DNA of 64,000 bases from Pseudarthrobacter sp. L1SW (lineage in GTDB: Bacteria; Actinomycetota; Actinomycetes; Actinomycetales; Micrococcaceae). The DNA lies in assembly GCF_020809045.1 (NCBI RefSeq), contig NZ_CP078079.1, forward strand, positions 2,542,001 to 2,606,000, written 5' to 3'. The translations under genes were made by a program, and so were the position numbers. The notes under the pieces were generated by a model, which worked only from the letters and a program-made list of their open reading frames with translations, was not told the DNA's origin and made no database searches. Shown here one piece after another: positions 35,436 through 44,135 of the stretch (its first letter is position 1; each line of letters opens with the position of its first letter).

Positions 35436-35475
35436 GGACCCCGGACGCCAAACGGCTTCCGGGGTCCTTTGCTTT
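35436..35475 (+). terminator. Rho-independent terminator after the bL37 gene
   Basis: GGACCCCGGA (35436-35445) pairs perfectly with TCCGGGGTCC (35458-35467), followed by TTTGCTTTG. Confidence 0.9.
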
Positions 35476-35504
35476 GTCAGCGGCGGCGGTACGGCCCCGC
35501 CGCC

Positions 35505-35765
35505 CTAGGCGTCTACCGGCCGGATGGTGTGGATCCGGTCAAGAATGGCGTTCTTCAGGTTCTCCGGAGCGGCCTCGGTGCAGGACCGCTTGACCATGTT
35601 GCGGATCACGCATTCAAGGTCGTACTGCTGCGTGCATTCCGGGCAGTCATCAAGGTGGTTCTTGATGTCTGTGATGTCCTCACGTGTCAGGGCACCGTCG
35701 AGGTACTCGTAAATCCGTTGCATCCGGGTGTCATCGCAATCGCCCAATCCCTGGCAGTCGCTCAT
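35505..35765 (-). CDS. rsrA: Redox-sensitive zinc anti-sigma factor RsrA
   Basis: 86-residue ZAS-type anti-sigma factor that holds SigR inactive until thiol oxidation releases zinc. The zinc motif is His37-Asp-Asp-Asp region with Cys41 and Cys44 (NHLDDCPEC), plus an N-terminal cysteine (Cys10 of GLGDC), the same layout as Streptomyces RsrA. A further CVIRN cysteine and Cys60 lie C-terminal. The start overlaps the sigR stop (ATGA). Confidence 0.95.
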   Translation of the reverse strand: MSDCQGLGDCDDTRMQRIYEYLDGALTREDITDIKNHLDDCPECTQQYDLECVIRNMVKRSCTEAAPENLKNAILDRIHTIRPVDA

Positions 35766-36535
35766 TTCCTGCTCTCCTGTTGTGTGCTTCCTGCCGCGTC
35801 CTGTGAATCGGCGGCTGTCTTGAATCCGCGCTCGGCGGCGTACTCTCCCAGCATGTCCCGCAACATTCTCCGGCCGCGGTGGAGCCGGGACATCACTGTG
35901 CCGATGGGCGTGTTCATGATGTCTGAAATTTCCTTGTAGGCGAACCCCTCAACATCCGCGAAGTAGACCGCAAGGCGGAATTCCTCGGGAATGTCCTGGA
36001 GCGCCCTTTTCACGTCGGAATCCGGAAGGTGGTCCAGTGCTTCCGCCTCGGCGGACCGGAGCCCGCTGGAGGTGTGCGACTCAGCCCTGGCCAACTGCCA
36101 GTCCTCGATGGTGTCCGAGTTGGACTGGAGCGGTTCCCGCTGCCGCTTGCGGTACAAGTTGATGTACGTGTTGGTCAGGATGCGGTAGAGCCAGGCCTTG
36201 AGGTTGGTTCCGGGCTTGTACTGGTGAAACGCGGAGAAAGCCTTGGTGTAGGCCTCCTGGACGAGGTCCTCGGCGTCGGAAGGGTTCCGGGCCATGCGCA
36301 TTGCCGCCGAATACAGCTGGTCGACGTACTGCATGGCATCGCGTTCGAACCGCAGCCGGCGCTCTTCCGCCGATTCAGTGGCAACATCCACCGGGTCCTC
36401 GCCCGATTCCACGGCAGCGGCGGCCACCGGGACAACTGCGGAATCCGCAGCCCCGGTTCCGGCGGCAACGCTGCCCTTCGCTTCGTTGTGGGAAGCTTCA
36501 TACATGGCCGAGACGGCCGGATCCAAGGTGCTCAT
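35762..36535 (-). CDS. sigR: RNA polymerase sigma factor SigR/SigH (thiol-oxidative stress)
   Basis: ECF sigma factor. From ATG 36535 (after GAGGGCA) it has 257 residues; region 2 includes [18 protein letters not shown] and [19 protein letters not shown], and region 4 includes [44 protein letters not shown]. An acidic Ala/Val-rich tail (about 1-65) precedes region 2. The frame is open upstream to ATG 36739, which would give an N-terminally extended form of 325 residues like the SigR' form of Streptomyces. It is the partner of RsrA downstream, with a SigR-type promoter upstream. Confidence 0.95.
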   Translation of the reverse strand: MSTLDPAVSAMYEASHNEAKGSVAAGTGAADSAVVPVAAAAVESGEDPVDVATESAEERRLRFERDAMQYVDQLYSAAMRMARNPSDAEDLVQEAYTKAFSAFHQYKPGTNLKAWLYRILTNTYINLYRKRQREPLQSNSDTIEDWQLARAESHTSSGLRSAEAEALDHLPDSDVKRALQDIPEEFRLAVYFADVEGFAYKEISDIMNTPIGTVMSRLHRGRRMLRDMLGEYAAERGFKTAADSQDAAGSTQQESRK

Positions 36536-36873
36536 TGCCCTCAAGTCTACTGTCAGGCTCCGCGCACGCGGCGGCCCATACCCTGGGGGTTGCGACCCAA
36601 ACGAGTCCAGTGCCACCGGGCCTGCTGCTTCAATTCCGTCCAACACGCGCGCCAAGGGCCCAACTCCGCTCTGCTTGTCCGGCCGGGGACGTGCGTCTGG
36701 CAGTCCGTGCCCGGCCATCTGTTCCATGGTTTCACCCATGATTTACCTGCGGACCGGCGTTCCCCGGATCCGACATCCATAACCTCCTGCGCTCGGCAAA
36801 TATTCCCCAAAAGTGCAAGACTAGGACGGACTCCGCCGCATTCGACGCGGTTCGTCCACCCAGGAGGAAATCC
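36536..36873. other. Divergent region between sigR and doxX
   Basis: 338 bases. The part next to sigR (36536-36739) is open in the sigR frame and may be translated as an N-terminal extension. It also holds the SigR-type promoter and, nearest 36874, the leader of the DoxX gene, ending in GGAGGAAATCC. Confidence 0.5.
36780..36807 (-). promoter_or_regulatory. SigR-type autoregulatory promoter
   Basis: On the minus strand GGGAAT (36807-36802) is followed by 18 bases and GTTA (36783-36780), matching the known SigR/SigH consensus GGGAAT-N18/19-GTT. It points toward sigR. The transcript would begin near 36774, early enough to include the extended ATG at 36739. Confidence 0.75.
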
Positions 36874-37422
36874 ATGTCCTTTGTCCGCACGCTCGCCCGC
36901 CCCATGCTGGCCTCCAGCTTTGTCCTTGCCGGAATGGACAAGCTCAAGAACGCTGACGACACCGCGCAGCAGCTCTCGCCGCTGCTCCGCAAGGCAGCCG
37001 CGTCGCTGCCCTTCAAAGCGGACGAGAAGACGCTTGCCCGCGTCATCGGCGGAACCCAGGTGGGCGCCGGCGTACTCTTCGGACTGGGCAAGTTCTCCAG
37101 GCTTTCGGCCACGGTGCTCACCGTGATTTCCCTGCTCAACACGTTCGTCGAGTGGCGCAGTGCAGACATCAGCAGCAAGGAAGGCCGCGAGACCCGGCGC
37201 AACCAGCTGCTCAAGAACCTGTCCTTGAGCGGCGGTGCGCTCCTTGCGTCCGTTGACACCGCGGGCAAGCCGGGCCTGGCCTGGCGCGCAGAGCACCTGG
37301 CCGCTGATGCGCGCAAGGGCGCCTCGCACCTGGCTGCGGACGCCAGGAAGACCACCAACAAAAAACTCCACAAAGCGGACAAAGCCGTGCGCCGCGCGGT
37401 GGAGCAGGCCACGGGGGCATAA
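36874..37422 (+). CDS. DoxX family membrane protein
   Basis: 182 residues. DoxX fold with several short membrane helices in the first 125 residues (SFVLAGMDKL, IGGTQVGAGVLFGLGKFSRLSATVLTVI is split across two helices), then a cytoplasmic basic tail with two LAADAR repeats (AEHLAADARKGASHLAADA). Start ATG 36874 follows GGAGGAAATCC. Divergent from sigR; DoxX proteins have been tied to thiol/oxidative stress in actinobacteria, which fits the location, but no SigR site is seen on this side. Six bases before aroA. Confidence 0.85.
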   Translation: MSFVRTLARPMLASSFVLAGMDKLKNADDTAQQLSPLLRKAAASLPFKADEKTLARVIGGTQVGAGVLFGLGKFSRLSATVLTVISLLNTFVEWRSADISSKEGRETRRNQLLKNLSLSGGALLASVDTAGKPGLAWRAEHLAADARKGASHLAADARKTTNKKLHKADKAVRRAVEQATGA

Positions 37423-37428
37423 CAACGA

Positions 37429-38814
37429 ATGACCGCAGCAGCCGCCGTCCGGGATGATTCCGGAACGCCTGTCCCCCACTGGCCCGCACCCTTCGCGTCC
37501 CGCCCTGTCAATGCCACCGTCACGGTGCCCGGTTCCAAGTCGCTGACCAACAGGTATCTGGTCCTTGCAGCCCTGGCTGACGGACCCTCCCGCCTGCGCG
37601 CGCCCCTGCACTCCAGGGACTCCGCGCTCATGGTCGAAGCACTCCGCCAGCTGGGTGCCACCGTTACGGAGGTGCCCGGGGAAGGAGCCTTCGGGCCAGA
37701 CCTTGAAGTTGTTCCGCTGGACCCGGACGCGGCCCCGTCCCCGGCGGGGATCGACTGCGGGCTTGCCGGCACGGTGATGCGGTTCGTCCCGCCCCTCGCT
37801 GCACTGCGCAGGGGCACCAGCGAGTTCGACGGCGACCCCCACGCGCGCAAGCGGCCGATGGGAACCATCATCGAGGCACTCAAGGCGCTGGGGGTGGCAA
37901 TTTCCTCCACTGAGGGGGGCACGCCGTCGTCGTTGCCGTTTGTGGTGGATGGCACCGGGAAGGTCCGCGGCGGCCACCTGGTGATCGACGCCAGCGCGTC
38001 CTCCCAGTTCGTTTCGGCGCTGCTCCTGGTGGGAGCGCGGTTCACCGAGGGCCTGCACCTGGAACACGTGGGCAATCCGGTGCCCAGCCTCGACCACATC
38101 AACATGACCGTGGACGTCCTGCGCGGGGCGGGCGTTGCCGTTGACGACTCGGTTCCCAACCACTGGGTTGTCAGCCCGGGCCCCATCCGCGCCTTTGACC
38201 AGCGGATCGAGCAGGACCTGTCCAACGCCGGGCCGTTCCTCGCCGCGGCGTTGGCGTCCGGCGGAACCGTGCGGGTCCCCGGCTGGCCGGAAGAAACGCA
38301 GCAGGTGGGCGATCTCTGGCGCAGCATCCTTGCCCGGATGGGCGCGGAGGTCAGCCTGCAGGACGGCGTCCTGACCATCACCGGCGGCACCGAGATCAAG
38401 GGCGGGGACTTCGCGGACACCAGCGAACTCGCCCCCACCGTGGCCGCCCTGTGCGCGCTGGCCAGCGGGCCTTCGCGGCTCAGCGGCATCGCGCATCTGC
38501 GCGGACACGAAACGGACCGGCTTGCTGCGCTGGTCACGGAAATCAACCGGCTCGGCGGTGACGCCGAGGAGACCAGCGACGGCCTGGTGATCCGGCCTGC
38601 GAAGCTGCACGCCGGCGTCGTCCACAGCTACGCGGACCACCGCATGGCCACCGCCGGGGCCATCCTCGGCCTGGCCGTGGAGGGCATCCAGGTGGAGGAC
38701 ATCGGCACCACCGCCAAGACCATGCCGGACTTCCCGCAACTGTGGGCCGACATGCTGGCCCAGGACGCCCCTGGGGCTGGGGCGGAAGGTTCCAGCGGTG
38801 GCGCGGAGCACTGA
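37429..38814 (+). CDS. aroA: 3-phosphoshikimate 1-carboxyvinyltransferase (EPSP synthase)
   Basis: Shikimate pathway enzyme joining shikimate-3-phosphate and PEP. 461 residues with the signatures VPGSKSLTNRYLVLAALA (early), GLAGTVMRFVPPLAAL, ASASSQFVSALLL and HRMATAGAILGLAV. The C-terminal tail (about 440-461) is Gly/Ser/Ala-rich. The start ATG 37429 follows the DoxX stop by six bases. rsgA begins inside its last 17 bases. Confidence 0.97.
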   Translation: MTAAAAVRDDSGTPVPHWPAPFASRPVNATVTVPGSKSLTNRYLVLAALADGPSRLRAPLHSRDSALMVEALRQLGATVTEVPGEGAFGPDLEVVPLDPDAAPSPAGIDCGLAGTVMRFVPPLAALRRGTSEFDGDPHARKRPMGTIIEALKALGVAISSTEGGTPSSLPFVVDGTGKVRGGHLVIDASASSQFVSALLLVGARFTEGLHLEHVGNPVPSLDHINMTVDVLRGAGVAVDDSVPNHWVVSPGPIRAFDQRIEQDLSNAGPFLAAALASGGTVRVPGWPEETQQVGDLWRSILARMGAEVSLQDGVLTITGGTEIKGGDFADTSELAPTVAALCALASGPSRLSGIAHLRGHETDRLAALVTEINRLGGDAEETSDGLVIRPAKLHAGVVHSYADHRMATAGAILGLAVEGIQVEDIGTTAKTMPDFPQLWADMLAQDAPGAGAEGSSGGAEH

Positions 38815-39913
38815 TTCCTGGGACGAATCCGACGTCCGGATCCGGCCCAGCAAGAAGGGCTCCAGGCCCCGCACCAAGGACAGGCCCAGCCACGACGACG
38901 CCGTCACCGGGCGCATCATCACGGTTGACCGCGGCCGTTACACAGCAGTGGTGGGCGAGGACTCGGGCAACGAGCGGGTGGTCATTGCCGCCCGGGCAAG
39001 GGAACTTCGCAGGAACCCGGTGGTTGCCGGGGACTTTGTTTCACTGGTGGGCGATGTCTCCGGCGAGCCGGACACCCTGGCCCGGCTGGTGAAGATCCAG
39101 GACCGCCGGACGCTCCTGCGGCGCAGCGCCGATGACACCGATCCGGTGGAACGCGCCGTGGTGGCCAACGCGGACCAGCTGGTCATTGTGGTGGCAGCCG
39201 CCAACCCCGAGCCGCGCACGGGTTTCATTGACCGCGCCCTGGTGGCCGCCTACGACGCCGGCATTGAGCCGATCCTGCTGGTCACCAAGGCGGACATCAA
39301 GGATCCCGCGGAGCTGCTGGCCAATTACACCCACCTGGACTTTCCGGTGATCATCAGCCGGACTGCCGACGCGCAGGCCTCAGGCGTTGATGCCCGTTCC
39401 GACGACGGCCTCTCCGCCCGGCTGGACAGGGCCGCCGTCGCGGAGCTGCGGACCTACCTCGACGGGAAAGTCACCGTCATGCTGGGGCACTCCGGCGTGG
39501 GCAAGTCAACCATGGTCAATGCGCTCACCGGGGCGGAACGGGCCACCGGCGGCGTGAACGCGGTGACCGGCCGGGGCCGGCACACGTCATCCTCCGCCCT
39601 CGCCCTGCGCCTCGCGGACGCGCCGTCCGGCAGCTGGATCATCGACACCCCCGGCATCCGCTCCTTTGGCCTGGCGCACGTGGACCCTGACCGGATCCTG
39701 CGCTCCTTCCCGGACCTCTCCCCCGGCACGGATGACTGCGAGCGCGGCTGCAAGCACACAGCCACTGCCGTGGACTGCGGGCTGGACGCATGGGTAGCGG
39801 GGGGCCACGCCGGCCCCACCGGGGCTGCCCGGCTTGCCTCGTTGCGGCGGTTGCTCGGGGCGGACCCGCGAATGGAAGCCCAGGAGGCCAAGGAGCTGGG
39901 CAGCGTCAACTGA
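38798..39913 (+). CDS. rsgA: Ribosome small-subunit-dependent GTPase RsgA
   Basis: 371-residue circularly permuted GTPase acting in late 30S maturation. An N-terminal OB-like domain (about 25-95) is followed by permuted G motifs: G4 LVTKADI, then G1 GHSGVGKSTMVNAL, the G2/G3 region IIDTPGIRSFGL, and a C-terminal zinc finger (CERGCKHTATAVDCGLDAW). GTG 38798 lies inside the aroA end. The basic N-terminus RPSKKGSRPRTKDRPS is typical. Confidence 0.95.
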   Translation: MARSTDSWDESDVRIRPSKKGSRPRTKDRPSHDDAVTGRIITVDRGRYTAVVGEDSGNERVVIAARARELRRNPVVAGDFVSLVGDVSGEPDTLARLVKIQDRRTLLRRSADDTDPVERAVVANADQLVIVVAAANPEPRTGFIDRALVAAYDAGIEPILLVTKADIKDPAELLANYTHLDFPVIISRTADAQASGVDARSDDGLSARLDRAAVAELRTYLDGKVTVMLGHSGVGKSTMVNALTGAERATGGVNAVTGRGRHTSSSALALRLADAPSGSWIIDTPGIRSFGLAHVDPDRILRSFPDLSPGTDDCERGCKHTATAVDCGLDAWVAGGHAGPTGAARLASLRRLLGADPRMEAQEAKELGSVN

Positions 39914-39961
39914 CGGGGCCCGGATCCCGGCAGAATCGTGCGCAGACGGTAGTTTGGAACC

Positions 39962-40774
39962 ATGATCCAACCCGCTTCGAGCTACAACGATGACCTGCGC
40001 CTGGCCCATGTCCTGGCCGACTCAGTGGATGACCAGACCATGAGCCGCTTCAAGGCACTGGACCTCCACATTGAGACCAAGCCGGACCTGACGCCCGTCA
40101 CCGATGCGGACAAGGCGGCCGAAGAAGCCATCCGCGGCCAGCTCTCCCGCTCCCGTCCGCGCGATGCCGTCCTTGGCGAGGAGTTCGGCAGCACCGGCCA
40201 CGGCTCGCGGCGGTGGATCATCGATCCCATCGACGGCACCAAGAACTTCGTCCGCGGCGTTCCCGTGTGGGCCACCCTGATCGCGCTGGTGGACGAAGGC
40301 GAACCGGTAGTGGGTGTGGTGAGCGCTCCGGCCCTGGGCAAGCGCTGGTGGGCGGCGAAGGGCATGGGAGCCTACATGGGACGCTCCCTGGCAGCTGCCA
40401 CCCGGCTCCGGGTGTCCAACGTTTCCAGCCTGTCCGACGCCTCACTGTCCTATTCGAGCCTTGGCGGCTGGAAGGAACGTGGAAACCTCAACGAGTTCCT
40501 GGGCCTCACCGAGGATGTCTGGCGGACCCGGGCCTTCGGCGACTTCTGGTCCTACTGCATGGTGGCGGAGGGTTCGGTGGACATCGCCTGCGAACCCGAG
40601 CTCAACCTCTATGACATGGCCGCCCTGGTGCCTATCGTCGTTGAAGCGGGCGGCCGTTTCACCTCGTTGGAAGGCGAAGACGGGCCGTTCGGCGGCAATG
40701 CCCTGGCCACCAATTCCATCCTGCACTCGGAAGTGCTGCGCCGGTTGAACCCGGACCTGGACGACCTCCTCTAA
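39962..40774 (+). CDS. hisN: Histidinol-phosphatase of the inositol monophosphatase family
   Basis: Mg-dependent phosphatase of 270 residues. Motifs: GEEFG (metal), WIIDPIDGTKNFVRG (active-site loop), and YDMAALVPIVVEAGG near the end in place of the usual WDxAA. The sequence fits the actinobacterial HisN group, which dephosphorylates histidinol phosphate, but substrate choice within this family is not certain from motifs. 48 bases after rsgA. Confidence 0.88.
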   Translation: MIQPASSYNDDLRLAHVLADSVDDQTMSRFKALDLHIETKPDLTPVTDADKAAEEAIRGQLSRSRPRDAVLGEEFGSTGHGSRRWIIDPIDGTKNFVRGVPVWATLIALVDEGEPVVGVVSAPALGKRWWAAKGMGAYMGRSLAAATRLRVSNVSSLSDASLSYSSLGGWKERGNLNEFLGLTEDVWRTRAFGDFWSYCMVAEGSVDIACEPELNLYDMAALVPIVVEAGGRFTSLEGEDGPFGGNALATNSILHSEVLRRLNPDLDDLL

Positions 40775-40800
40775 CACTCCATTCTCCGAAGAATCAACGC

Positions 40801-40826
40801 CGGGCACCTCCAAAAGGAGGTGCCCG
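40801..40826 (+). terminator. Hairpin after hisN
   Basis: CGGGCACCTCC (40801-40811), AAAA loop, GGAGGTGCCCG (40816-40826): a perfect 11-bp stem, followed by CCGTCGTTATCTT, a weak T-tract. Confidence 0.7.
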
Positions 40827-40932
40827 CCGTCGTTATCTTCGGTAAAAGCAGTCCTTTTCAACTGCGCGTAACAAAGCCCTTAACATTCCAGCCGGCTTTT
40901 AGCCTGCACGGGGTATGTCCTACGCTCTTAAC

Positions 40933-41018
40933 CAGGTCACGAGTGCCAGCGCTAAACCCCGGTTTGCTGGCCGGCAACCCTCCATTCGCGGTGGGGTGCC
41001 CCGGGTGACGACCAGGCC
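40933..41018 (+). promoter_or_regulatory. SAM-IV riboswitch
   Basis: The element runs from GGTCACGAGTGCCAGCG (from 40935) through ACCCCGGTTTGCTGGCCGGC and AACCCTCC to GGTGGGGTGCCCCGGG and TGACGACCAGG. GGTC pairs with GACC to close it. It matches the SAM-IV class of actinobacteria closely. A possible expression-platform stem pairs GGAAC (41024 region) with GTTCC (41064 region) just before the ribosome site of the gene at 41084. High SAM should lower expression. Confidence 0.93.
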
Positions 41019-41083
41019 GGTCCGGAACGGATGCGGCAAGCGCGGATTCCCCCAGCGGAGTCCTGTTCCAAAGTGAGGTCTCT

Positions 41084-42508
41084 GTGACAACTGCCACCGT
41101 CTCCCCCAGCGCCGCAATCCAGCCTGGACCGGCAGCACTCGTCGACCAGCGCCATGCGGCGGCCGGCCGTCCCCTGGCGGCAGTCACCGGCGCCGAAATC
41201 CAGGCCCCCCTGATCCATGGCGGGCACGTCCGGTACGCGAACCTCGACTACGGCGCGTCGGCCCCGGCGCTCTCCGTGGTGTCCGCCTACCTCAACGAAA
41301 TCCTGCCCTTCTACGCGAGCGTGCACCGCGGAGCCGGCTACGCCTCCCAGATCAGCACCTCGGTGTACGAGAACGCCCGCGCCATCGTCCGGGACTTCGT
41401 GGGCGGCCGCCCGGACGATTCCGTGATCTTCACCCGGAACACCACCGATTCCCTCAACCTGCTGGCCGGCTGCCTGCCCGCTACAAGCGGCCGGGCCGAC
41501 GGCGACGTCCTGTACCTGGACATTGAGCACCACGCCAACCTGCTCCCGTGGCAGGGCGTCCCCCACCGCAGCATCGTGGCGGCCGACACCATCGCGGGAA
41601 CCATTGATGCCGTGCGTGCCGAGCTCCAGCACGGCGGGGTAAGCCTGCTCGCCGTCACCGGGGCGTCCAACGTCACCGGCGAGATCCTTCCCATCCGGGC
41701 CCTCGCCTCACTCGCCCACGAATACGGCGCAAGGATCGTGGTGGACGCGGCCCAGCTGGCGCCGCACCGCCGCATCGACATCACCGCGGACGACGTCGAC
41801 TACCTCGCCTTCTCCGGGCACAAGCTGTACGCGCCCTTTGGGTCAGGGGTCCTTGTGGGCCGCCCGGACTGGCTGGACGCCGGGACCCCGCACCTTGCCG
41901 GCGGCGGCGCCGTCAAGGAGGCCAGGCTCGACGGCGTCAGCTGGGCCACCGGTCCGGCCCGCCACGAGGGCGGGTCACCCAACGTGCTGGGCGCAGCCAC
42001 CCTTGCCCGAGCCACCCAGGTTATTGCGGAGCTGGATCCGGACCGGTGGCACGCCCACGAGTCCGCCATCCGTTCCTTCCTGGTCGAAGGCCTGCAGGAG
42101 ATCGACGGCGTGACTGTCCACCAGATCTTCAAGGACACCGATCCGGAGACTGACACGATCGGCGTGGTGAACTTCTCCGTGGAAGGCTACGACGCCGGAT
42201 TGGTGGCGGCCTACCTGTCAGCCGAGCATGGTGTGGGCCTGCGTGACGGCCGCTTCTGCGCCCACCCGCTGCTGAAGCGGCTGGGGCTTCCGTCCGGCTC
42301 CCTCCGGGCCAGCTTCGGCGTGGGATCCCGCCTTGATGATGCCCAGCGGCTCCTGGCAGGCATCCGGGACCTTCGCAGCAAGGGGCTTGGCTGGGACTAT
42401 GTGGTGGATGCGGGCCGCTGGGTTCCCGCCAACGACAACCGCACCTACCCGCACTGGGCCCCCAACACCCCGGGGACGGCTGGCGCGGCCCCCTGCATCG
42501 ACGACTGA
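41084..42508 (+). CDS. Class V aminotransferase, cysteine desulfurase/selenocysteine lyase-like
   Basis: 474-residue PLP enzyme. Lys247 in AFSGHKLYAPFGSG should bind PLP; EHHANLLPWQ is the conserved His region; and Cys392 in GLRDGRFCAHPL matches the catalytic cysteine of SufS/CsdA-type desulfurases. The first 40 residues and a C-terminal tail of about 60 (RWVPANDNRTYPHWAPN) lie outside the common fold. No scaffold protein gene is nearby. Its SAM-IV riboswitch puts it under sulfur/methionine control rather than Fe-S assembly. GTG 41084 follows GTGAGGT. Confidence 0.9.
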   Translation: MTTATVSPSAAIQPGPAALVDQRHAAAGRPLAAVTGAEIQAPLIHGGHVRYANLDYGASAPALSVVSAYLNEILPFYASVHRGAGYASQISTSVYENARAIVRDFVGGRPDDSVIFTRNTTDSLNLLAGCLPATSGRADGDVLYLDIEHHANLLPWQGVPHRSIVAADTIAGTIDAVRAELQHGGVSLLAVTGASNVTGEILPIRALASLAHEYGARIVVDAAQLAPHRRIDITADDVDYLAFSGHKLYAPFGSGVLVGRPDWLDAGTPHLAGGGAVKEARLDGVSWATGPARHEGGSPNVLGAATLARATQVIAELDPDRWHAHESAIRSFLVEGLQEIDGVTVHQIFKDTDPETDTIGVVNFSVEGYDAGLVAAYLSAEHGVGLRDGRFCAHPLLKRLGLPSGSLRASFGVGSRLDDAQRLLAGIRDLRSKGLGWDYVVDAGRWVPANDNRTYPHWAPNTPGTAGAAPCIDD

Positions 42509-42538
42509 CCTGCGCACCGCCTGACGGCCGCCGCTCAG

Positions 42539-42557
42539 CCGTACCGGTCCGGTACGG
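42539..42557. promoter_or_regulatory. 19-bp perfect dyad, candidate operator
   Basis: CCGTACCGG, one central base, CCGGTACGG: exact inverted repeat between the desulfurase-like gene and the methyltransferase gene, followed by TAAATT. It is too tight to be a terminator hairpin and looks like a dimeric repressor site. The protein is unknown. Confidence 0.55.
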
Positions 42558-42601
42558 TAAATTCGGAAGGTACCGACGGGACCTGACGAAGGAGGCCACG
42601 C

Positions 42602-43360
42602 GTGGCACGGGGTGGCCCCAGGCTGGATCACGGCCGGCGCCGGGAGCTCGGACAGAGCTTCCAGGACGGCGGCAAGCATTACCAGCGGGTGCGGCCGGGA
42701 TATCCCGCTGAATCCGCGCAGTGGCTGGTGCCCCGGGGCGCCCGCGATGCACTCGATGTTGGTGCCGGCACCGGCAAGTTCACGGCGCTGCTCCTGGACA
42801 TGGGACTGTCGGTCACGGCGGTGGACCCCTCAGCGGACATGCTCGAACAACTCGCGGAACACTATCCCGCCGCCGCGGCTGTCCTGGGCACCGCGGAGGC
42901 CACCGGCCTGCCTGACTCAGCGTTCGACGTCGCCACCGTGGCCCAGGCCTGGCACTGGTGCGATGCGCTGCGGGCCAGCACGGAACTGGCCCGTGTCCTC
43001 CGGCCCCAGGGAACGCTGGGCCTGGTTTGGAACCAGTTGGATACGTCTGTCCCCTGGGTCCACCGGCTCTCGAGGATCATGCATGCCGGGGACGTGTACA
43101 AACCCGATTTCCGGCCGCTGGTAGGGCCCGAGTTCGAGGGACTGGAAGGCCACGTGGTGCACTGGCAGGACCCGGTCACCACCGGCGGCCTGATGGAGCT
43201 GGCAAAGTCGCGCAGCTACTACCTGCACGCCGGTGAGGCCACGCGGGCGAAAGTGCTGGCGAACCTCGACTGGTACCTCCATGAGCACCTGGGCCACGGC
43301 CCGGACAAGGACCTGCAGCTGCCGTACCTCACCTTGGCCTGGCGGGCTGTGCGGGCGTGA
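42602..43360 (+). CDS. Class I SAM-dependent methyltransferase
   Basis: 252 residues from GTG 42602 after AAGGAGG. Rossmann-type methyltransferase: SAM motif I ALDVGAGTGKFTALLLDM (about 50-67), motif II VDPSADML, and QAWHWCDALRA, a signature of the Methyltransf_11 class. N-terminus SFQDGGKHYQRVRPGYP resembles small-molecule methyltransferases with this start. Substrate unknown. A perfect 19-bp dyad lies 45 bases upstream. Confidence 0.88.
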   Translation: MARGGPRLDHGRRRELGQSFQDGGKHYQRVRPGYPAESAQWLVPRGARDALDVGAGTGKFTALLLDMGLSVTAVDPSADMLEQLAEHYPAAAAVLGTAEATGLPDSAFDVATVAQAWHWCDALRASTELARVLRPQGTLGLVWNQLDTSVPWVHRLSRIMHAGDVYKPDFRPLVGPEFEGLEGHVVHWQDPVTTGGLMELAKSRSYYLHAGEATRAKVLANLDWYLHEHLGHGPDKDLQLPYLTLAWRAVRA

Positions 43361-43406
43361 GCGGATCTGCCTGCGCCCGGCCCTGGCAGCCGGTAGGCTT
43401 GATCCC

Positions 43407-44135
43407 GTGAAGACCAGCGCGCCCTCCTCCTCCATCGAGGACTACGTCAAGGTCATCTACTCATTCACCGAATGGCAGGACAAGCCCATCACGTCCTCCC
43501 AGCTGGCGCAGCGGCTTGGCGTGGCCAATTCCTCGGTATCGGAAATGGTCCGCAAGCTGAAGGACCAGGGCCTGGTGGACCACAAACCGTACAGTGCCGT
43601 GAGGCTCACGGACGCCGGGCTCCGGCTCGCCCTTTCCATGGTGCGGCGCCACCGGCTGATCGAGACCTACCTCGTCCAGCAGCTGGGGTACAGCTGGGAT
43701 GAGGTGCATGACGAAGCCGAGCTGCTGGAGCATGCCGTCTCGGACACCTTCATCGAACGGGTGGCAGCCAAGCTGGGCAACCCGCAGCGGGATCCGCACG
43801 GCGATCCCATCCCCACTGCCGACGGCAGAGTATTTATGCCCCGCGCGCACCTCATGGGGGAACTTGATGAGGGCCACACCGGACGGATTACCCGGATCAG
43901 CGACGACAACCCGGAACTGCTCCGCTACCTCGCCGCCGAGGAGATAGACCTCGACGCCGAGGTGGAGGTGGTGGGCCGCCGGCCCTTCGGCGGCGCCCTG
44001 GTGGTGCGGATCAGCAACTCGGGCCGTGAACGGAACTACGACCTCGCCGACGAGGTCACGTCGGCGCTGTGGGTGCACAGCGACCATCCCCACCCGGGCT
44101 GCCTCCTCGGGGACGCTGACATGCCCAAGGCGTGA
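43407..44135 (+). CDS. DtxR/MntR family metal-dependent regulator
   Basis: 242 residues from GTG 43407. Winged HTH at 1-65 (TSSQLAQRLGVANSSVSEMVRKL), dimerisation and metal domain to about 140, then a C-terminal FeoA/SH3-like domain. The ligand pattern RHRLIETYL and EVHDEAELLEH keeps the His/Glu positions of DtxR, but the Cys102 of DtxR is a Glu, as in MntR. That suggests a manganese rather than iron sensor. It overlaps the first crcB by four bases. Confidence 0.88.
   Translation: MKTSAPSSSIEDYVKVIYSFTEWQDKPITSSQLAQRLGVANSSVSEMVRKLKDQGLVDHKPYSAVRLTDAGLRLALSMVRRHRLIETYLVQQLGYSWDEVHDEAELLEHAVSDTFIERVAAKLGNPQRDPHGDPIPTADGRVFMPRAHLMGELDEGHTGRITRISDDNPELLRYLAAEEIDLDAEVEVVGRRPFGGALVVRISNSGRERNYDLADEVTSALWVHSDHPHPGCLLGDADMPKA

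Noticed and set aside
36553..38922. 789-codon minus-strand open frame across aroA and the sigR upstream region
   Set aside because: Shadow of aroA; it only looks long because of GC-rich codon bias.
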